Notes under the pieces: generated by a model
Seen by the model: only the letters and a program-made list of their open reading frames with translations
Databases searched by the model: none
What the model was told of the DNA's origin: nothing
Translations under genes and position numbers: made by a program
From: Stutzerimonas decontaminans
Lineage (GTDB): Bacteria > Pseudomonadota > Gammaproteobacteria > Pseudomonadales > Pseudomonadaceae
Assembly: GCF_000661915.1 (NCBI RefSeq)
Contig: NZ_CP007509.1
Span: 434,001 to 498,000 of the forward strand
DNA length: 64,000 nt
Direction: 5' to 3'
Part shown: positions 8,325 to 17,066 of the stretch, piece by piece
Position numbering within the stretch: position 1 is the first letter of the stretch
Layout of the letters: each line of letters opens with the position of its first letter

Positions 8325-9067
8325 ACGATTTCATTGCACAGGCTGATCGCGCGACGCTGGAGCGTCACGGCTTGGCGGGGTTCGATGCTCTCTGGTCAGT
8401 GCAGTTAACGGCGGTGGATGAGCCCAACGTCGAGCGCGGCGGCTGGAGCAGTGTCTTCCGGCTGGAGCTTGACGACTCGGCGTTCTACCTCAAGCGGCAG
8501 AGCAATCATCTGACTCGCACATTGGCGCACCCGTTTGGAGAGCCAACGTTTGCCCGAGAGTTTCGCAATATCCGTCGTTATGCGCAGCTTGGCGTGCCGG
8601 CGTTACAGGCCAGTTTCTTCGGGCAGCGCAAGGTCGGTGGCGACAGGCGGGCTATTCTCCTGACGCGTGCGCTGGATGGCTGGATGGATCTGGAAGGCTG
8701 GCTGAAGCGATGGCCTGAGCTGGACGAATCTCATCGCCAGGCCATCATCGGCGCGGTCGGCAGGCTGGCGCGCACCCTGCATCAGGCCGGACAGATGCAT
8801 GGCTGCTTCTATCCGAAGCACATCTTCCTCCGCGAGCAGGGCGGTGACTGGCAGGCCTGCCTAATCGACTTGGAGAAGACTCGTCCTCTCCTGTTAGGAC
8901 GGCGTGATCGCATCAAGGATCTAGAACCGCTGGTGCGACGTGCAAGCTGCATCGGTGAGCAAGGCGTGCGGCATCTGCTGAATGCCTATCTGGACGATCC
9001 TCGCCAGATTGAGCCATGGCAGCTGCAGTTGCAGCGGCGACACGAAGCCAAGGAGGCCCGCGGATGA
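8321..9067 (+). CDS. WaaP-like kinase fold protein lacking the catalytic Asp (PA5007/WapQ-type)
   Basis: The 248-residue protein aligns with the WaaP/InaA group. AFYLKRQSNH (Lys58) fits the ATP-lysine strand and CLIDLEKTR (Asp183) the metal site. At the catalytic loop it reads QMHGCFYPKHIFL, so Cys162 stands where WaaP has Asp in NHRDFYICHFLL. It may be a pseudokinase, or the base may be supplied elsewhere. P. aeruginosa has a related gene (PA5007, wapQ) in the same position. Four-base ATGA overlaps on both sides indicate a tightly coupled operon. Confidence 0.8.
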   Translation: MNDFIAQADRATLERHGLAGFDALWSVQLTAVDEPNVERGGWSSVFRLELDDSAFYLKRQSNHLTRTLAHPFGEPTFAREFRNIRRYAQLGVPALQASFFGQRKVGGDRRAILLTRALDGWMDLEGWLKRWPELDESHRQAIIGAVGRLARTLHQAGQMHGCFYPKHIFLREQGGDWQACLIDLEKTRPLLLGRRDRIKDLEPLVRRASCIGEQGVRHLLNAYLDDPRQIEPWQLQLQRRHEAKEARG

Positions 9068-10509
9068 AACTGTCCGATTTGGCCGGCGCAGGGCGACAGC
9101 CCGCATGCCCTGCGCAAGTCGAGTTACCCGGCGGCGGGGTTCTCTATATTGACTGCTGGCTGCGCATCCTGCCCGGCCAGCGCTACGTCGGCCGAGCACT
9201 TTGGAACGGCCGCCAGGTCCTGGCCAAGCTGATGGTGGGCGGCAAAGCGCAGCGTCATCATCAGCGTGAGATGGCTGGCGCGCAGCTGCTGGCGGACCAA
9301 CAGTTGCCTACGCCATCACTGGTCGCTCAGGGTTGGCAGGAGGGCGAAGGTGGCTGGTTGCTATTCGACTGGCTCGATTCCTCCGAAAGCCTGTGGGATG
9401 CCTGGCGCTCGGTAGAGGCCGAGCATGCCCTCTCGGATGGGCAGCGAGACGTACTCGGTGAGGCGCTTGAACTGATCGCCAGGATGCATACGCAAGGCCT
9501 CTGGCAGGCGGATCTGCATCTGGACAATCTGCTCAGGGCCGACGGGCGGCTCTATGTGGTCGACGGTGGCGGCGTGAGGGCAGAGACACCCGGGCAGCCT
9601 TTGTCTCGCGAGCAGGTGCTGGAGAATCTCGGAGTCTTCTTCGCGCAGCTACCGGCCGAAATCGAGCCGTTCATCGAAGAGCTGCTGGTGCACTACCTGC
9701 TCGCTAACAGCGAGCACGCGCTGCCACTGGAGGCGTTGCTCAAGGAAATCCGCAAGACCCGCGCCTGGCGTCTGAATGATTACCTCAAAAAGGTCGCGCG
9801 CGATTGCAGTCTCTTCAGCGCGCGTATCGGTGCGTTCGGTGCGCAGGTCATCAGGCGCGATGAGGAAGCAGGCTTGCAGGTCGTGCTTGCCGACCCGGAT
9901 GCGTTCATCGCCAAGGGCAAACTGTTCAAGACCGGCGGCGCAGCCACCGTTGCGCAATGCGAACTGGACAGCCGCGCACTGCTGATCAAGCGCTACAACA
10001 TCAAGAATCCATTGCATTGGCTCAAGCGCTTCTGGCGGCCGAGCCGGGCCTGGCACAGCTGGGTCGAGGGCAATCGGCTCGACTTTCTCGGAATTGCCAC
10101 TCCGCGATTGCTGGCGGTCATCGAGCGACGCTGGCTGTGGATGCGCGGGCCGGCATGGCTGATTACCGAATTGCTGCGCGGAGAAGATATAATCGCGCGT
10201 TTTCAGCCATACCTGAATGACTGTCCGCCCGAGGAGGAACTGTTCGCCCTCGATCGGCTGTTCGCAGTGCTGATTCGCGAACGTATCAGCCATGGCGACC
10301 TGAAAGGGCACAATGTGTTCTGGGAGCAAGGCGGCTGGGCACTCATCGATCTCGATGCGGTTCAGCAGCATGGCAGCGACGCCAGCTTCGCCCGAGCATA
10401 TGCCAAGGACCGCGCGCGGTTCCTGCGCAACTGGCCAACCGACAGCGCCCTGTACCGGCTGCTTGACCAACGTTTACCCGCGGTGCCCGGCACCAGCATC
10501 GAAGATTAA
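9064..10509 (+). CDS. Tandem double-kinase protein of the LPS core locus (PA5006-type)
   Basis: The 481-residue protein has two kinase-like domains in one chain. Domain 1 (about 1-230) carries QADLHLDNLL (Asp150, Asn155) and VVDGGG (Asp167). Domain 2 (about 255-481) carries LLIKRYN (Lys309), SHGDLKGHNVF (Asp412, Asn417) and LIDLDAV (Asp429). Both catalytic loops look complete. ATG 9064 overlaps the preceding stop; longer frames from 9016 are an extension into the previous gene. P. aeruginosa has a protein of similar size at this locus. Two sites might phosphorylate two core positions, or one domain may regulate the other; this is inference. Confidence 0.83.
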   Translation: MKLSDLAGAGRQPACPAQVELPGGGVLYIDCWLRILPGQRYVGRALWNGRQVLAKLMVGGKAQRHHQREMAGAQLLADQQLPTPSLVAQGWQEGEGGWLLFDWLDSSESLWDAWRSVEAEHALSDGQRDVLGEALELIARMHTQGLWQADLHLDNLLRADGRLYVVDGGGVRAETPGQPLSREQVLENLGVFFAQLPAEIEPFIEELLVHYLLANSEHALPLEALLKEIRKTRAWRLNDYLKKVARDCSLFSARIGAFGAQVIRRDEEAGLQVVLADPDAFIAKGKLFKTGGAATVAQCELDSRALLIKRYNIKNPLHWLKRFWRPSRAWHSWVEGNRLDFLGIATPRLLAVIERRWLWMRGPAWLITELLRGEDIIARFQPYLNDCPPEEELFALDRLFAVLIRERISHGDLKGHNVFWEQGGWALIDLDAVQQHGSDASFARAYAKDRARFLRNWPTDSALYRLLDQRLPAVPGTSIED

Positions 10510-10521
10510 GAGGCAATACCC

Positions 10522-12276
10522 GTGGCATTGACGATTCTCGGCCTTTCCGGCGCCCTCAGTCATGATCCTTCTGCCGCTCTCTACATCGACGGCAAGCTGA
10601 TCGCCGCCGTCGAAGAAGAGCGCTTCGTACGTGACAAGCATGCCAAGAACCGCATGCCGTACGAATCCGCCAAGTTCTGCCTTGAGCAGGCGGGCATCAA
10701 ACCGTCCGACGTCGACGTGGTGGCGATTCCTTTCGCGCCTATCAGCATCTTCGAAAAGGCGCGCTGGCACTACGCCAAGCGCTACTGGTACGCACCGGAT
10801 CGTGCGCTGGATGCCATCCTCATGGGCAACCGCCGCTACTACCGCTACAAGAAGCGCATCGAATGGTGTCTGCAGCAGCTGGGCTTCGACCTGAAAAAGG
10901 TCAAGCTGCAGCCGGTCGAGCATCACCTGGCTCATGCCTCCAGTGCCTACCATTGCTCGGGCTTCACCGAGAAGACCGCGATCCTTGGCATCGATGGCAA
11001 GGGCGAATACGCCACCACCTTCTTTGGCTGGGGCGAGAACGGCAAGATCCACAAGATCAAGGAATTCTACGACCCGGATTCCTTGGGTGGGCTGTACGGT
11101 GCGATCACCGAATACCTCGGTTTCGAGATGCTCGATGGCGAGTTCAAGGTGATGGGCATGGCGCCCTACGGTGACGCGGCCAAGTACGATTTCTCGCGCC
11201 TGGCGACCTTCGAGAACGGCGAACTGACCATCAACACCGATTACGCCAACGTCATCGGCTTCCGTCGCTACAAGGAGAAGGGTAAGGGCTACTACTTCTC
11301 GCCCAAGCTGATCGAGTGGCTGGGGCCCAAGCGCGAAGGCGATATCGCCGACGATCCCTACATCCATTACGCGGCCGCCATGCAGGCGCTGTTCGAAAAG
11401 CTTGCGCTGCAGATGATGGACTACTACCTGGGCGACATTATCCGCGAGACCGGCAAGATCGCCTTCGCCGGCGGTTGCGCGCTGAACGTCAAGCTCAATC
11501 AGAAGATCATCGCCCGCGACGAGGTCAAAGAGCTGTTCGTTCAGCCAGCCTCTGGTGACGCCGGTACTGCGGTTGGTGCTGCGGCTTATGTATCGGTCCA
11601 GCGCGGCGTGCCGGTGGAGAAGATGGAGCACGTTTATCTCGGTCCGTCGTACTCCAACGAGGATGTTATTGCCGCTTGCGCCAAGCATCCGAATAAGCCG
11701 GTATTCAAACAAATCACCAATACGCCTGAACGCATCGCGCGGATCATGGCCGACGGCAATCCTGTCGCCTGGTTTCAGGGTCGCATGGAATTTGGTCCGC
11801 GGGCCTTGGGTGGGCGTTCAATCATCGGCTGTCCGAGCGTCCCTGGCGTGGCCGATCGCATCAACGAGCAGATCAAGTTCCGCGAGCGCTGGCGGCCCTT
11901 CTGCCCATCAATGCTCGATACCGTGGCATCGCAAATGCTCAAGGTCGACCATCCAAGCCCGTTCATGACCTTCACCTTCGAGGTCAACGAAGGCTGGAAG
12001 GAGCGCGTCGGCGAAGTGGTTCACGAGGACGGAACGTCCCGCGCCCAGGTGCTGGAGCGCCGTCACAATCCGCGCTGGTACGATCTGATGCTGGAGCTGG
12101 AAAAGCTGACCGGTAACGGCGTGTCGCTAAACACCTCGCTGAACCGCCGCGGCGAACCGATGATCTGCTCGCCGACCGATGCGCTGAACATGTTCTATGG
12201 CTCGGATCTGCAGTACCTGATCATGGAAGATGTATTGGTGGTGAAGGATGGCAAGGATTGGTATGACAGCATCTGA
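10522..12276 (+). CDS. Carbamoyltransferase acting on LPS core (WapO-type, NodU/CmcH family)
   Basis: The 584-residue protein has the family layout: an N-terminal Kae1-like domain (LGLSGALSHDPSAALYIDG, the metal-binding histidines in EHHLAHASSAYHCSGF, FAGGCALNVKLN) and a C-terminal YrdC-like domain that makes carbamoyl-adenylate (GRMEFGPRALGGRSI, NTSLNRRGEPMI). In Pseudomonas the inner-core heptose II carries a 7-O-carbamoyl group, and this enzyme is the expected source. The start is GTG at 10522 with GAGG about 8 bases upstream. The next gene's ATG overlaps its 3' end by 14 bases. Confidence 0.9.
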   Translation: MALTILGLSGALSHDPSAALYIDGKLIAAVEEERFVRDKHAKNRMPYESAKFCLEQAGIKPSDVDVVAIPFAPISIFEKARWHYAKRYWYAPDRALDAILMGNRRYYRYKKRIEWCLQQLGFDLKKVKLQPVEHHLAHASSAYHCSGFTEKTAILGIDGKGEYATTFFGWGENGKIHKIKEFYDPDSLGGLYGAITEYLGFEMLDGEFKVMGMAPYGDAAKYDFSRLATFENGELTINTDYANVIGFRRYKEKGKGYYFSPKLIEWLGPKREGDIADDPYIHYAAAMQALFEKLALQMMDYYLGDIIRETGKIAFAGGCALNVKLNQKIIARDEVKELFVQPASGDAGTAVGAAAYVSVQRGVPVEKMEHVYLGPSYSNEDVIAACAKHPNKPVFKQITNTPERIARIMADGNPVAWFQGRMEFGPRALGGRSIIGCPSVPGVADRINEQIKFRERWRPFCPSMLDTVASQMLKVDHPSPFMTFTFEVNEGWKERVGEVVHEDGTSRAQVLERRHNPRWYDLMLELEKLTGNGVSLNTSLNRRGEPMICSPTDALNMFYGSDLQYLIMEDVLVVKDGKDWYDSI

Positions 12277-13399
12277 ACTGTCGCCTGGTCAGGCGCAGCG
12301 ATGGGTTCTGCAGTTCTGCCATGGCTACGATGGACCTTTTCTCGATTGTGCGCGGCAATACGCCGCGCTTTTCGTTGGTACCCCTTACAAGGTCTGTACC
12401 GTCTATCTGACAGGCGCACCGAGCGAAGAGGTGGTGCAAGGTTCGGCTTCTGATGAAGTGATCTTTCTCAATTACAGCAGTCGCGACGTCCGCGGTCTAA
12501 AACTGCGAGCGATCCTGGATATCCGCAAACTGGCCAGAACACGCAACTTCGCGTTCTGTATCGCTCATCGCTTCAAACCGATCTACGTGGCATTGCTGGG
12601 CACCGAGCTGCCGGTGATCGGCGTTCACCATGCCTTTGGCGATTACCAGCGTCGGTCGCGCCAGCTGTTTGCCAATTTCTATCGAAAGCGCCTGGCTTTG
12701 CTGGGCGTTTCCAACGCTGTACGCGACGACATCCGCGCTTGTCTACCAGACTGGTCGGCCGAGCGTATCGAGACGCTATACAACCGTATCGATATAGCTG
12801 CGGTGCAAGCTGAGCAGGTATCCAAGGAGGAGGCGCGAGCAGTTCTTGGATTGCCTCAGGATGTTTGGGTTGTCGGTAATGTTGGGCGTTTGCACTCCGA
12901 TAAGGATCAGGCAACCCTTATTAGGGGCTTCGCACTGGCCTTACCTGGTTTACCGGTGGCCAGCTTGCTGGTGATTGCGGGTAGCGGCGGGCTGGAAGAG
13001 GTGCTGAAGGGTTTGGCTGCTGAACTTGGGATATCTCAGTCTGTGCGTTTTCTAGGGCAGGTCCCGCACGCGCGACGGTATTTCAAGGCATTCGATGTGT
13101 TCGTTCTTACCTCAGATCATGAGCCGTTCGGCATGGTTCTGTTGGAGGCTATGGCCGCGGGTGTCCCTGTGGCATGCACAGATTCCGGGGGCGGAAAGGA
13201 GGTGGTTGGGGGCATCGGGGAGCTGTTCGCTCTAAAGGATGAGCAGGAGTTGGCCGCGACACTCGAGCGCCGAGCGAATACTGGAGACACCCTGCAACTT
13301 CGCGGCATGATGGCGGCTCGGTTGGCCGAAGTTTTTTCCGACCAAGCTTCGCGCAAACGTTTTTGGAATCTGTCGGTTCTGCCCGCGGTTAAGGAGTGA
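12263..13399 (+). CDS. wapH: Outer-core glycosyltransferase, GT4 family (WapH-type)
   Basis: The 378-residue GT-B enzyme has an N-terminal acceptor domain and a GT4 C-terminal domain with IVGNVGRLHSDKDQ-like sequence near residue 196 and the nucleotide-sugar site DHEPFGMVLLEAMAAGVPVACT. Its sequence is close to remembered PA5004 (wapH), which is linked to outer-core glucose addition. ATG 12263 (MTASEL) is preferred over the ATG at 12248, which lies deeper in the carbamoyltransferase gene. The 3' half is somewhat richer in A+T than the 5' half, the start of the compositional shift that continues to about 19 kb. Confidence 0.85.
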   Translation: MTASELSPGQAQRWVLQFCHGYDGPFLDCARQYAALFVGTPYKVCTVYLTGAPSEEVVQGSASDEVIFLNYSSRDVRGLKLRAILDIRKLARTRNFAFCIAHRFKPIYVALLGTELPVIGVHHAFGDYQRRSRQLFANFYRKRLALLGVSNAVRDDIRACLPDWSAERIETLYNRIDIAAVQAEQVSKEEARAVLGLPQDVWVVGNVGRLHSDKDQATLIRGFALALPGLPVASLLVIAGSGGLEEVLKGLAAELGISQSVRFLGQVPHARRYFKAFDVFVLTSDHEPFGMVLLEAMAAGVPVACTDSGGGKEVVGGIGELFALKDEQELAATLERRANTGDTLQLRGMMAARLAEVFSDQASRKRFWNLSVLPAVKE

Positions 13400-13407
13400 G
13401 CCGAGCT

Positions 13408-14655
13408 ATGGGTAGCAATCCCTGGAGCACCAAGGCGCGTGATCTAGATCGTTATCGTTGGATGCTGTTGCGTGAGCGACACGGCATTGTCGGCAGTAGT
13501 GTGCGGTTCTTGCGAGAGGCGATTAGCGATTGGCTGTTTGGGATTCGTGCCAAGACGCGGCTGGCAACGAGAGTCGAAGCCCAGCCTTGCGACTTTTTGC
13601 TTTTGCAGTCGGCACCCAAAGTGTTGGCTTTTCAGCGTAAGAAGAAGCTGATTGCTGGGATTCGAGAGCGTGGCTATACGCTTACCGAAACTGCGCTACA
13701 GCCTCCGAGGGTTGTCCTGCGTGACGCGATGCTCCGGCGTCCTCCCTTTTCCCTGCCCACGCGCTATTTCGGGCTGGCTGCTTATGCGCAATGGCTAGTG
13801 GAGCACCATCAGCCGAAAGTTCTGCTCAACGACCGCAACGGCAGCTTGCATGCTCCCTTCCTCCGTTTGGCTCTCAACGCCCGCCAGCGGCTTTTAGTGC
13901 ATCTGGCGCACGCCACAACCGTGGAGGGCTCGCGTCGGCTCGGCATGAACGATTACGACTACTATTTTCTGTTCGGGCAGAGTTCTTTAGCAGCGTTGAA
14001 ATCTAGGAATCTCCGATTTGGCAGTTCGCTAGCCGTTTTGGCTGGTTCGCACATGATTGACGATAGCTATGATCTGCCGGTAGCGGATCCTCACCTGCAT
14101 ACATTACTGGTCTTGGGTGTAGGTCCGGACAAGGAAAAGGATGCTGGTTACCGGGCTACCTATGAACTGTTACGCGATTGGGCGGCCGCCAATCCAACTT
14201 ACCGGGTGCTCATCAAGGCGCACCCCCGCAGTTGCGTGCCCTTCTGGCAAGACGTTTCGACGCAACTTAGCAATGTCCGTGTGCTTCCGAAAGAGTGCAC
14301 CTTGGCAGAGGCGTTGTCGCAGGTATCGATCGTTGTGAATGTCATGTCCAATGCTGTCATTGAGGCCGCCTTGGCGCGGCGCCCTGTCATGTACGTTAAT
14401 GCCAGCTCCGACCAGGATATATTTGAACAATCACGATTCTTTGGTCGGTGCATTAATAATACGAAGCAAATTTCAGAGAGATTAAATAATATAGAGAATA
14501 ACTACTCAGCTGCAGTGTCGGCATCTGTGTCTTTTGCCAACTATCATTTGGCTCAGGGGAATAAGGGATTGGTAAATTGTTTGACGCTGCTGGAAAGCCT
14601 AGTATCAGGGGATTCCTGTGTTGGCGTGCCTCTCATCGAGAGGTTAGGGAAGTGA
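13408..14655 (+). CDS. Putative GT-B fold surface-polysaccharide transferase
   Basis: The 415-residue protein is not confidently identified. The second half has YRVLIKAHPRS and SIVVNVMSNAVIEAALARRP, patterns of capsule and teichoic-type GT-B transferases (a K-x-H-P loop and a Ser/Glu donor site). No signal peptide or transmembrane helix is visible. ATG 13408 is chosen with AAGGAG at 13391-13396 upstream; GTG 13396 is possible but overlaps that ribosome site. It sits where P. aeruginosa carries other outer-core genes. The last 60 codons (14430-14600) are markedly A+T-rich. A role in outer core or surface glycan assembly is inferred from position. Confidence 0.6.
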   Translation: MGSNPWSTKARDLDRYRWMLLRERHGIVGSSVRFLREAISDWLFGIRAKTRLATRVEAQPCDFLLLQSAPKVLAFQRKKKLIAGIRERGYTLTETALQPPRVVLRDAMLRRPPFSLPTRYFGLAAYAQWLVEHHQPKVLLNDRNGSLHAPFLRLALNARQRLLVHLAHATTVEGSRRLGMNDYDYYFLFGQSSLAALKSRNLRFGSSLAVLAGSHMIDDSYDLPVADPHLHTLLVLGVGPDKEKDAGYRATYELLRDWAAANPTYRVLIKAHPRSCVPFWQDVSTQLSNVRVLPKECTLAEALSQVSIVVNVMSNAVIEAALARRPVMYVNASSDQDIFEQSRFFGRCINNTKQISERLNNIENNYSAAVSASVSFANYHLAQGNKGLVNCLTLLESLVSGDSCVGVPLIERLGK

Positions 14656-15788
14656 AGTTCCTTTTTTTTTCTCTGGCTAAACACCAGTCGACTTACTTTA
14701 CAAAGTTGTTGTCGTGCGCTGGTATGGATGGACGGGTAGTTGAAGTGCAGGGCCTGCCGTGGCCGGCGTTTGGCCAGTTGGCCAATGTGCTACAGCTGGT
14801 CGAGTGGCGCAAATTAGTCGAGGAGAAGTGCCAGGAGCGGCGTGTTAAAGGAAAATACCAAGGCATAGCGTTTCGTCTGCTGCTGCGCTTGGAAATGCTT
14901 TTGACTGCATTGCGCTGTGCCGCAATTTTGAAAAAGGAGCAGCCGGACGCCGTAGTAGTCTGGAATGGCGCGAATCGCCACTGCCAGCTCATGCTGGCGT
15001 TGCTGCCCGCGGGCACGCGTACCTTTTTTGTCGAGAATGGTTTGCTTCCTGGAACCACAACGCTGGATCCTCGGGGCGTTAACTATCTCAATTCCGTCCC
15101 TCGTGAAGCACGTTTTTATCTGGATTATGCAGGTCGAGTATCTCTGCCCTCTGATGGTGAGCCGGTCGTTTTGATTCCTCGCAAGCCACGTGGTGAGGGG
15201 CCGCCACCGGTCAAGTTGCCAGATCGATTTATCTTCATTCCCTTTCAGGACGACCGGGATACACAGGTTAGGCTGTATTCACCGTGGGTGCGAAATATGC
15301 GTGATTTATTCGCATTGGGTGAGCGCATTGCCGATGAGACTGGCTGGGAGGTTGTATTCAAGGAGCACCCCTCAAGCCGCGAGAGCTATCCCGATCTTCA
15401 CTGCCGTTGCCGCGATCGACTGACGTTTGCCAATGGGAATTCTACCCAGGAGCTTATCGAGGCTAGCAGCTTCGTCATTACCCTTAACTCTACTGTCGGG
15501 CTCGAGTCCTTGCTTCTCAGCAAGCCGCTGCTCACGCTAGGCCAAGCCTTTTTTAACATTGAAGGTCTAGTCGTGCACGCCGACTCGGTGGAGCAATTAT
15601 TGGCACTGGTTGAAGAGTTTCCGAAGTGGCCTGTCGATGAACGTTTGCGGCGTGCTTTTCTGCATTATTTATCCAATGAATATTGTGTGCCTGGTCGGTG
15701 GCAGGATGCTTCTCCGGAGCATCTGCAAGAAGCGGCACGTCGTCTGATGGCCAGCGGTTGTTTTGCGAGCAATGGAGTGGTTGTTTGA
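14652..15788 (+). CDS. Capsule-type (KpsC/KpsS-like) glycosyltransferase homologue
   Basis: The 378-residue protein starts at GTG 14652, overlapping the previous stop (GTGA), and begins MKFLFFSLAKHQSTYF. FFVENGLLPGTTTLDPRGVN and VVFKEHPSS, followed by FVITLNSTVGLESLLLSKPLLTLGQAFF, are typical of the capsule-synthesis family that includes KpsS and KpsC, whose members act as Kdo transferases. In this core locus it could add a sugar, possibly a Kdo-type acid, to the outer core. The next gene starts on an overlapping TTG, so waaL is in the same transcript. A+T-richer than the conserved waa genes. Confidence 0.65.
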   Translation: MKFLFFSLAKHQSTYFTKLLSCAGMDGRVVEVQGLPWPAFGQLANVLQLVEWRKLVEEKCQERRVKGKYQGIAFRLLLRLEMLLTALRCAAILKKEQPDAVVVWNGANRHCQLMLALLPAGTRTFFVENGLLPGTTTLDPRGVNYLNSVPREARFYLDYAGRVSLPSDGEPVVLIPRKPRGEGPPPVKLPDRFIFIPFQDDRDTQVRLYSPWVRNMRDLFALGERIADETGWEVVFKEHPSSRESYPDLHCRCRDRLTFANGNSTQELIEASSFVITLNSTVGLESLLLSKPLLTLGQAFFNIEGLVVHADSVEQLLALVEEFPKWPVDERLRRAFLHYLSNEYCVPGRWQDASPEHLQEAARRLMASGCFASNGVVV

Positions 15789-16957
15789 ATAGTTCGGATG
15801 TTCTTTCCCGTTGGGCTTTGCTTGGTTTTGTGACGTTGCTTTGCGCGCCGTGGCTGATGCCCTCCAACAAGTTGTATCACCAAGCACTAATTGCACTGAT
15901 GTGGCTGCCTGCGCTGATCAGCTTGGGCTTCTCGCACCTAAGGCCAAAGTTGCCGCGACTAGACTTAGTTCTTCTCGGTGCATTTGCTAGCTGGACGCTG
16001 CTAATAACCGCGCTCAATGGTGGAGGGGAACCCGTCAGCCAAGCCAAGGTCGTGTTCTACGTCAGTCTCAGCGTGGCGGCGATGCTGTTATCAGAGCGTG
16101 CAGCACCTTCATCCGTAGAACGTGTCCTGATGCTAGCCGCTCTGGTTGCCGGTGTTGGTTCGCTGGCATCATGGATCGATTTCTACGTGTTGACTGAGCA
16201 TTCCTATCGCCATCGTGTCCTGGCCATCGGGATATGGGATACCGTCATTATGGCGGCGCATGCCGTAGGCGCTTTGGCTGTCATTGGCGTCGGTCTGGCT
16301 CTCAAGCAGCCGCTAACATGGCGTCGCTCGGCTATTGAAGCTTTTGTAATTGGAGCCTGTGCTCTATTTCTCTTGTCGAGCCAGACGCGCGGGGTTTGGC
16401 TTGGAATTGCGGGTGTGATGGCGCTGGCTTTGTTGTCATTGCCTTGGCGTGTACGGATCGCAGTGACGGTCGCTGCGGTGACGATGGTTGCTATAATCAT
16501 CTGGCATGACGCTTATCTGCTATTGCAGCGAGGTTTCTCCTATCGGCCGGAGCTCTGGCGAGCGGGCACCGCTTTGTTGTTGGAGAACCCGTTTTGGGGG
16601 CTGGGATTCCAAGATTTCAAATTGGCGGTGCCGGGGCTAAAGACGCTATATAACCATCCCCACAATCTGTTTCTTGATATAGGCATACGGCTTGGCCTAG
16701 TTGGTCTGCTGCTTTTTCTTTTTATATGGATTCGCTGCGCATTCCTGGCCTGGCGAGCCCGAGGAGAAGCACTGGGGCGCGCGCTATTGATGCTCTGGGT
16801 GTTTTCGACGTTGAGTTTGATGACGGACGGAATAGGGCTTTGGCTTAAACCCAACGCCGATTGGATGATTACCTGGCTGCCAATCGGTCTAGGCCTCGTT
16901 CTGGCTCAGCGTTCACGCTACGCTGAAGAAAACGCAGGCATCCAAGATCCTGTGTGA
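15785..16957 (+). CDS. waaL: O-antigen ligase WaaL family membrane protein
   Basis: The 390-residue polytopic membrane protein has about ten to twelve hydrophobic segments and a large periplasmic loop near residues 250-300 holding SYRPELWRAGTALL and NHPHNLFLDIGIRLG, the conserved Arg and His region of Wzy_C/WaaL ligases. It joins undecaprenyl-linked O-antigen to lipid A-core in the periplasm. The most likely start is TTG 15785, overlapping the preceding stop (TTGA); upstream codons lie within the previous gene. Position (after outer-core genes, before msbA) matches PA4999 of P. aeruginosa. Confidence 0.85.
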   Translation: MNSSDVLSRWALLGFVTLLCAPWLMPSNKLYHQALIALMWLPALISLGFSHLRPKLPRLDLVLLGAFASWTLLITALNGGGEPVSQAKVVFYVSLSVAAMLLSERAAPSSVERVLMLAALVAGVGSLASWIDFYVLTEHSYRHRVLAIGIWDTVIMAAHAVGALAVIGVGLALKQPLTWRRSAIEAFVIGACALFLLSSQTRGVWLGIAGVMALALLSLPWRVRIAVTVAAVTMVAIIIWHDAYLLLQRGFSYRPELWRAGTALLLENPFWGLGFQDFKLAVPGLKTLYNHPHNLFLDIGIRLGLVGLLLFLFIWIRCAFLAWRARGEALGRALLMLWVFSTLSLMTDGIGLWLKPNADWMITWLPIGLGLVLAQRSRYAEENAGIQDPV

Positions 16958-17066
16958 AGGCCATATTCTACTTCGCGGATCCGACGAGCATCATCATAAG
17001 ATGAGGTGGCGCGATGACCTACGTGAAGAAAAGTTGTTTGAGTGGGCTGCGGCTAAGGTGCGCTAG
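16954..17066 (+). pseudogene. Probable remnant of a deleted or frameshifted gene between waaL and the GT32 gene
   Basis: A GTG at 16954 overlaps the waaL stop (GTGA), as at other junctions here, and encodes a 16-residue start MKAIFYFADPTSIIIR before a stop. Another frame, open from within waaL, runs through to a TAG at 17064-17066 directly before the next gene's GTG and ends RDDLREEKLFEWAAAKVR, which looks like an ordinary protein C-terminus. The pair looks like the head and tail of a gene whose middle was lost. This is inference from 113 bp only. Confidence 0.4.

Noticed and set aside
10474..11712. 412-codon minus-strand frame opposite the carbamoyltransferase
   Set aside because: Overlaps a clearly functional gene and has low-complexity composition typical of shadow frames.
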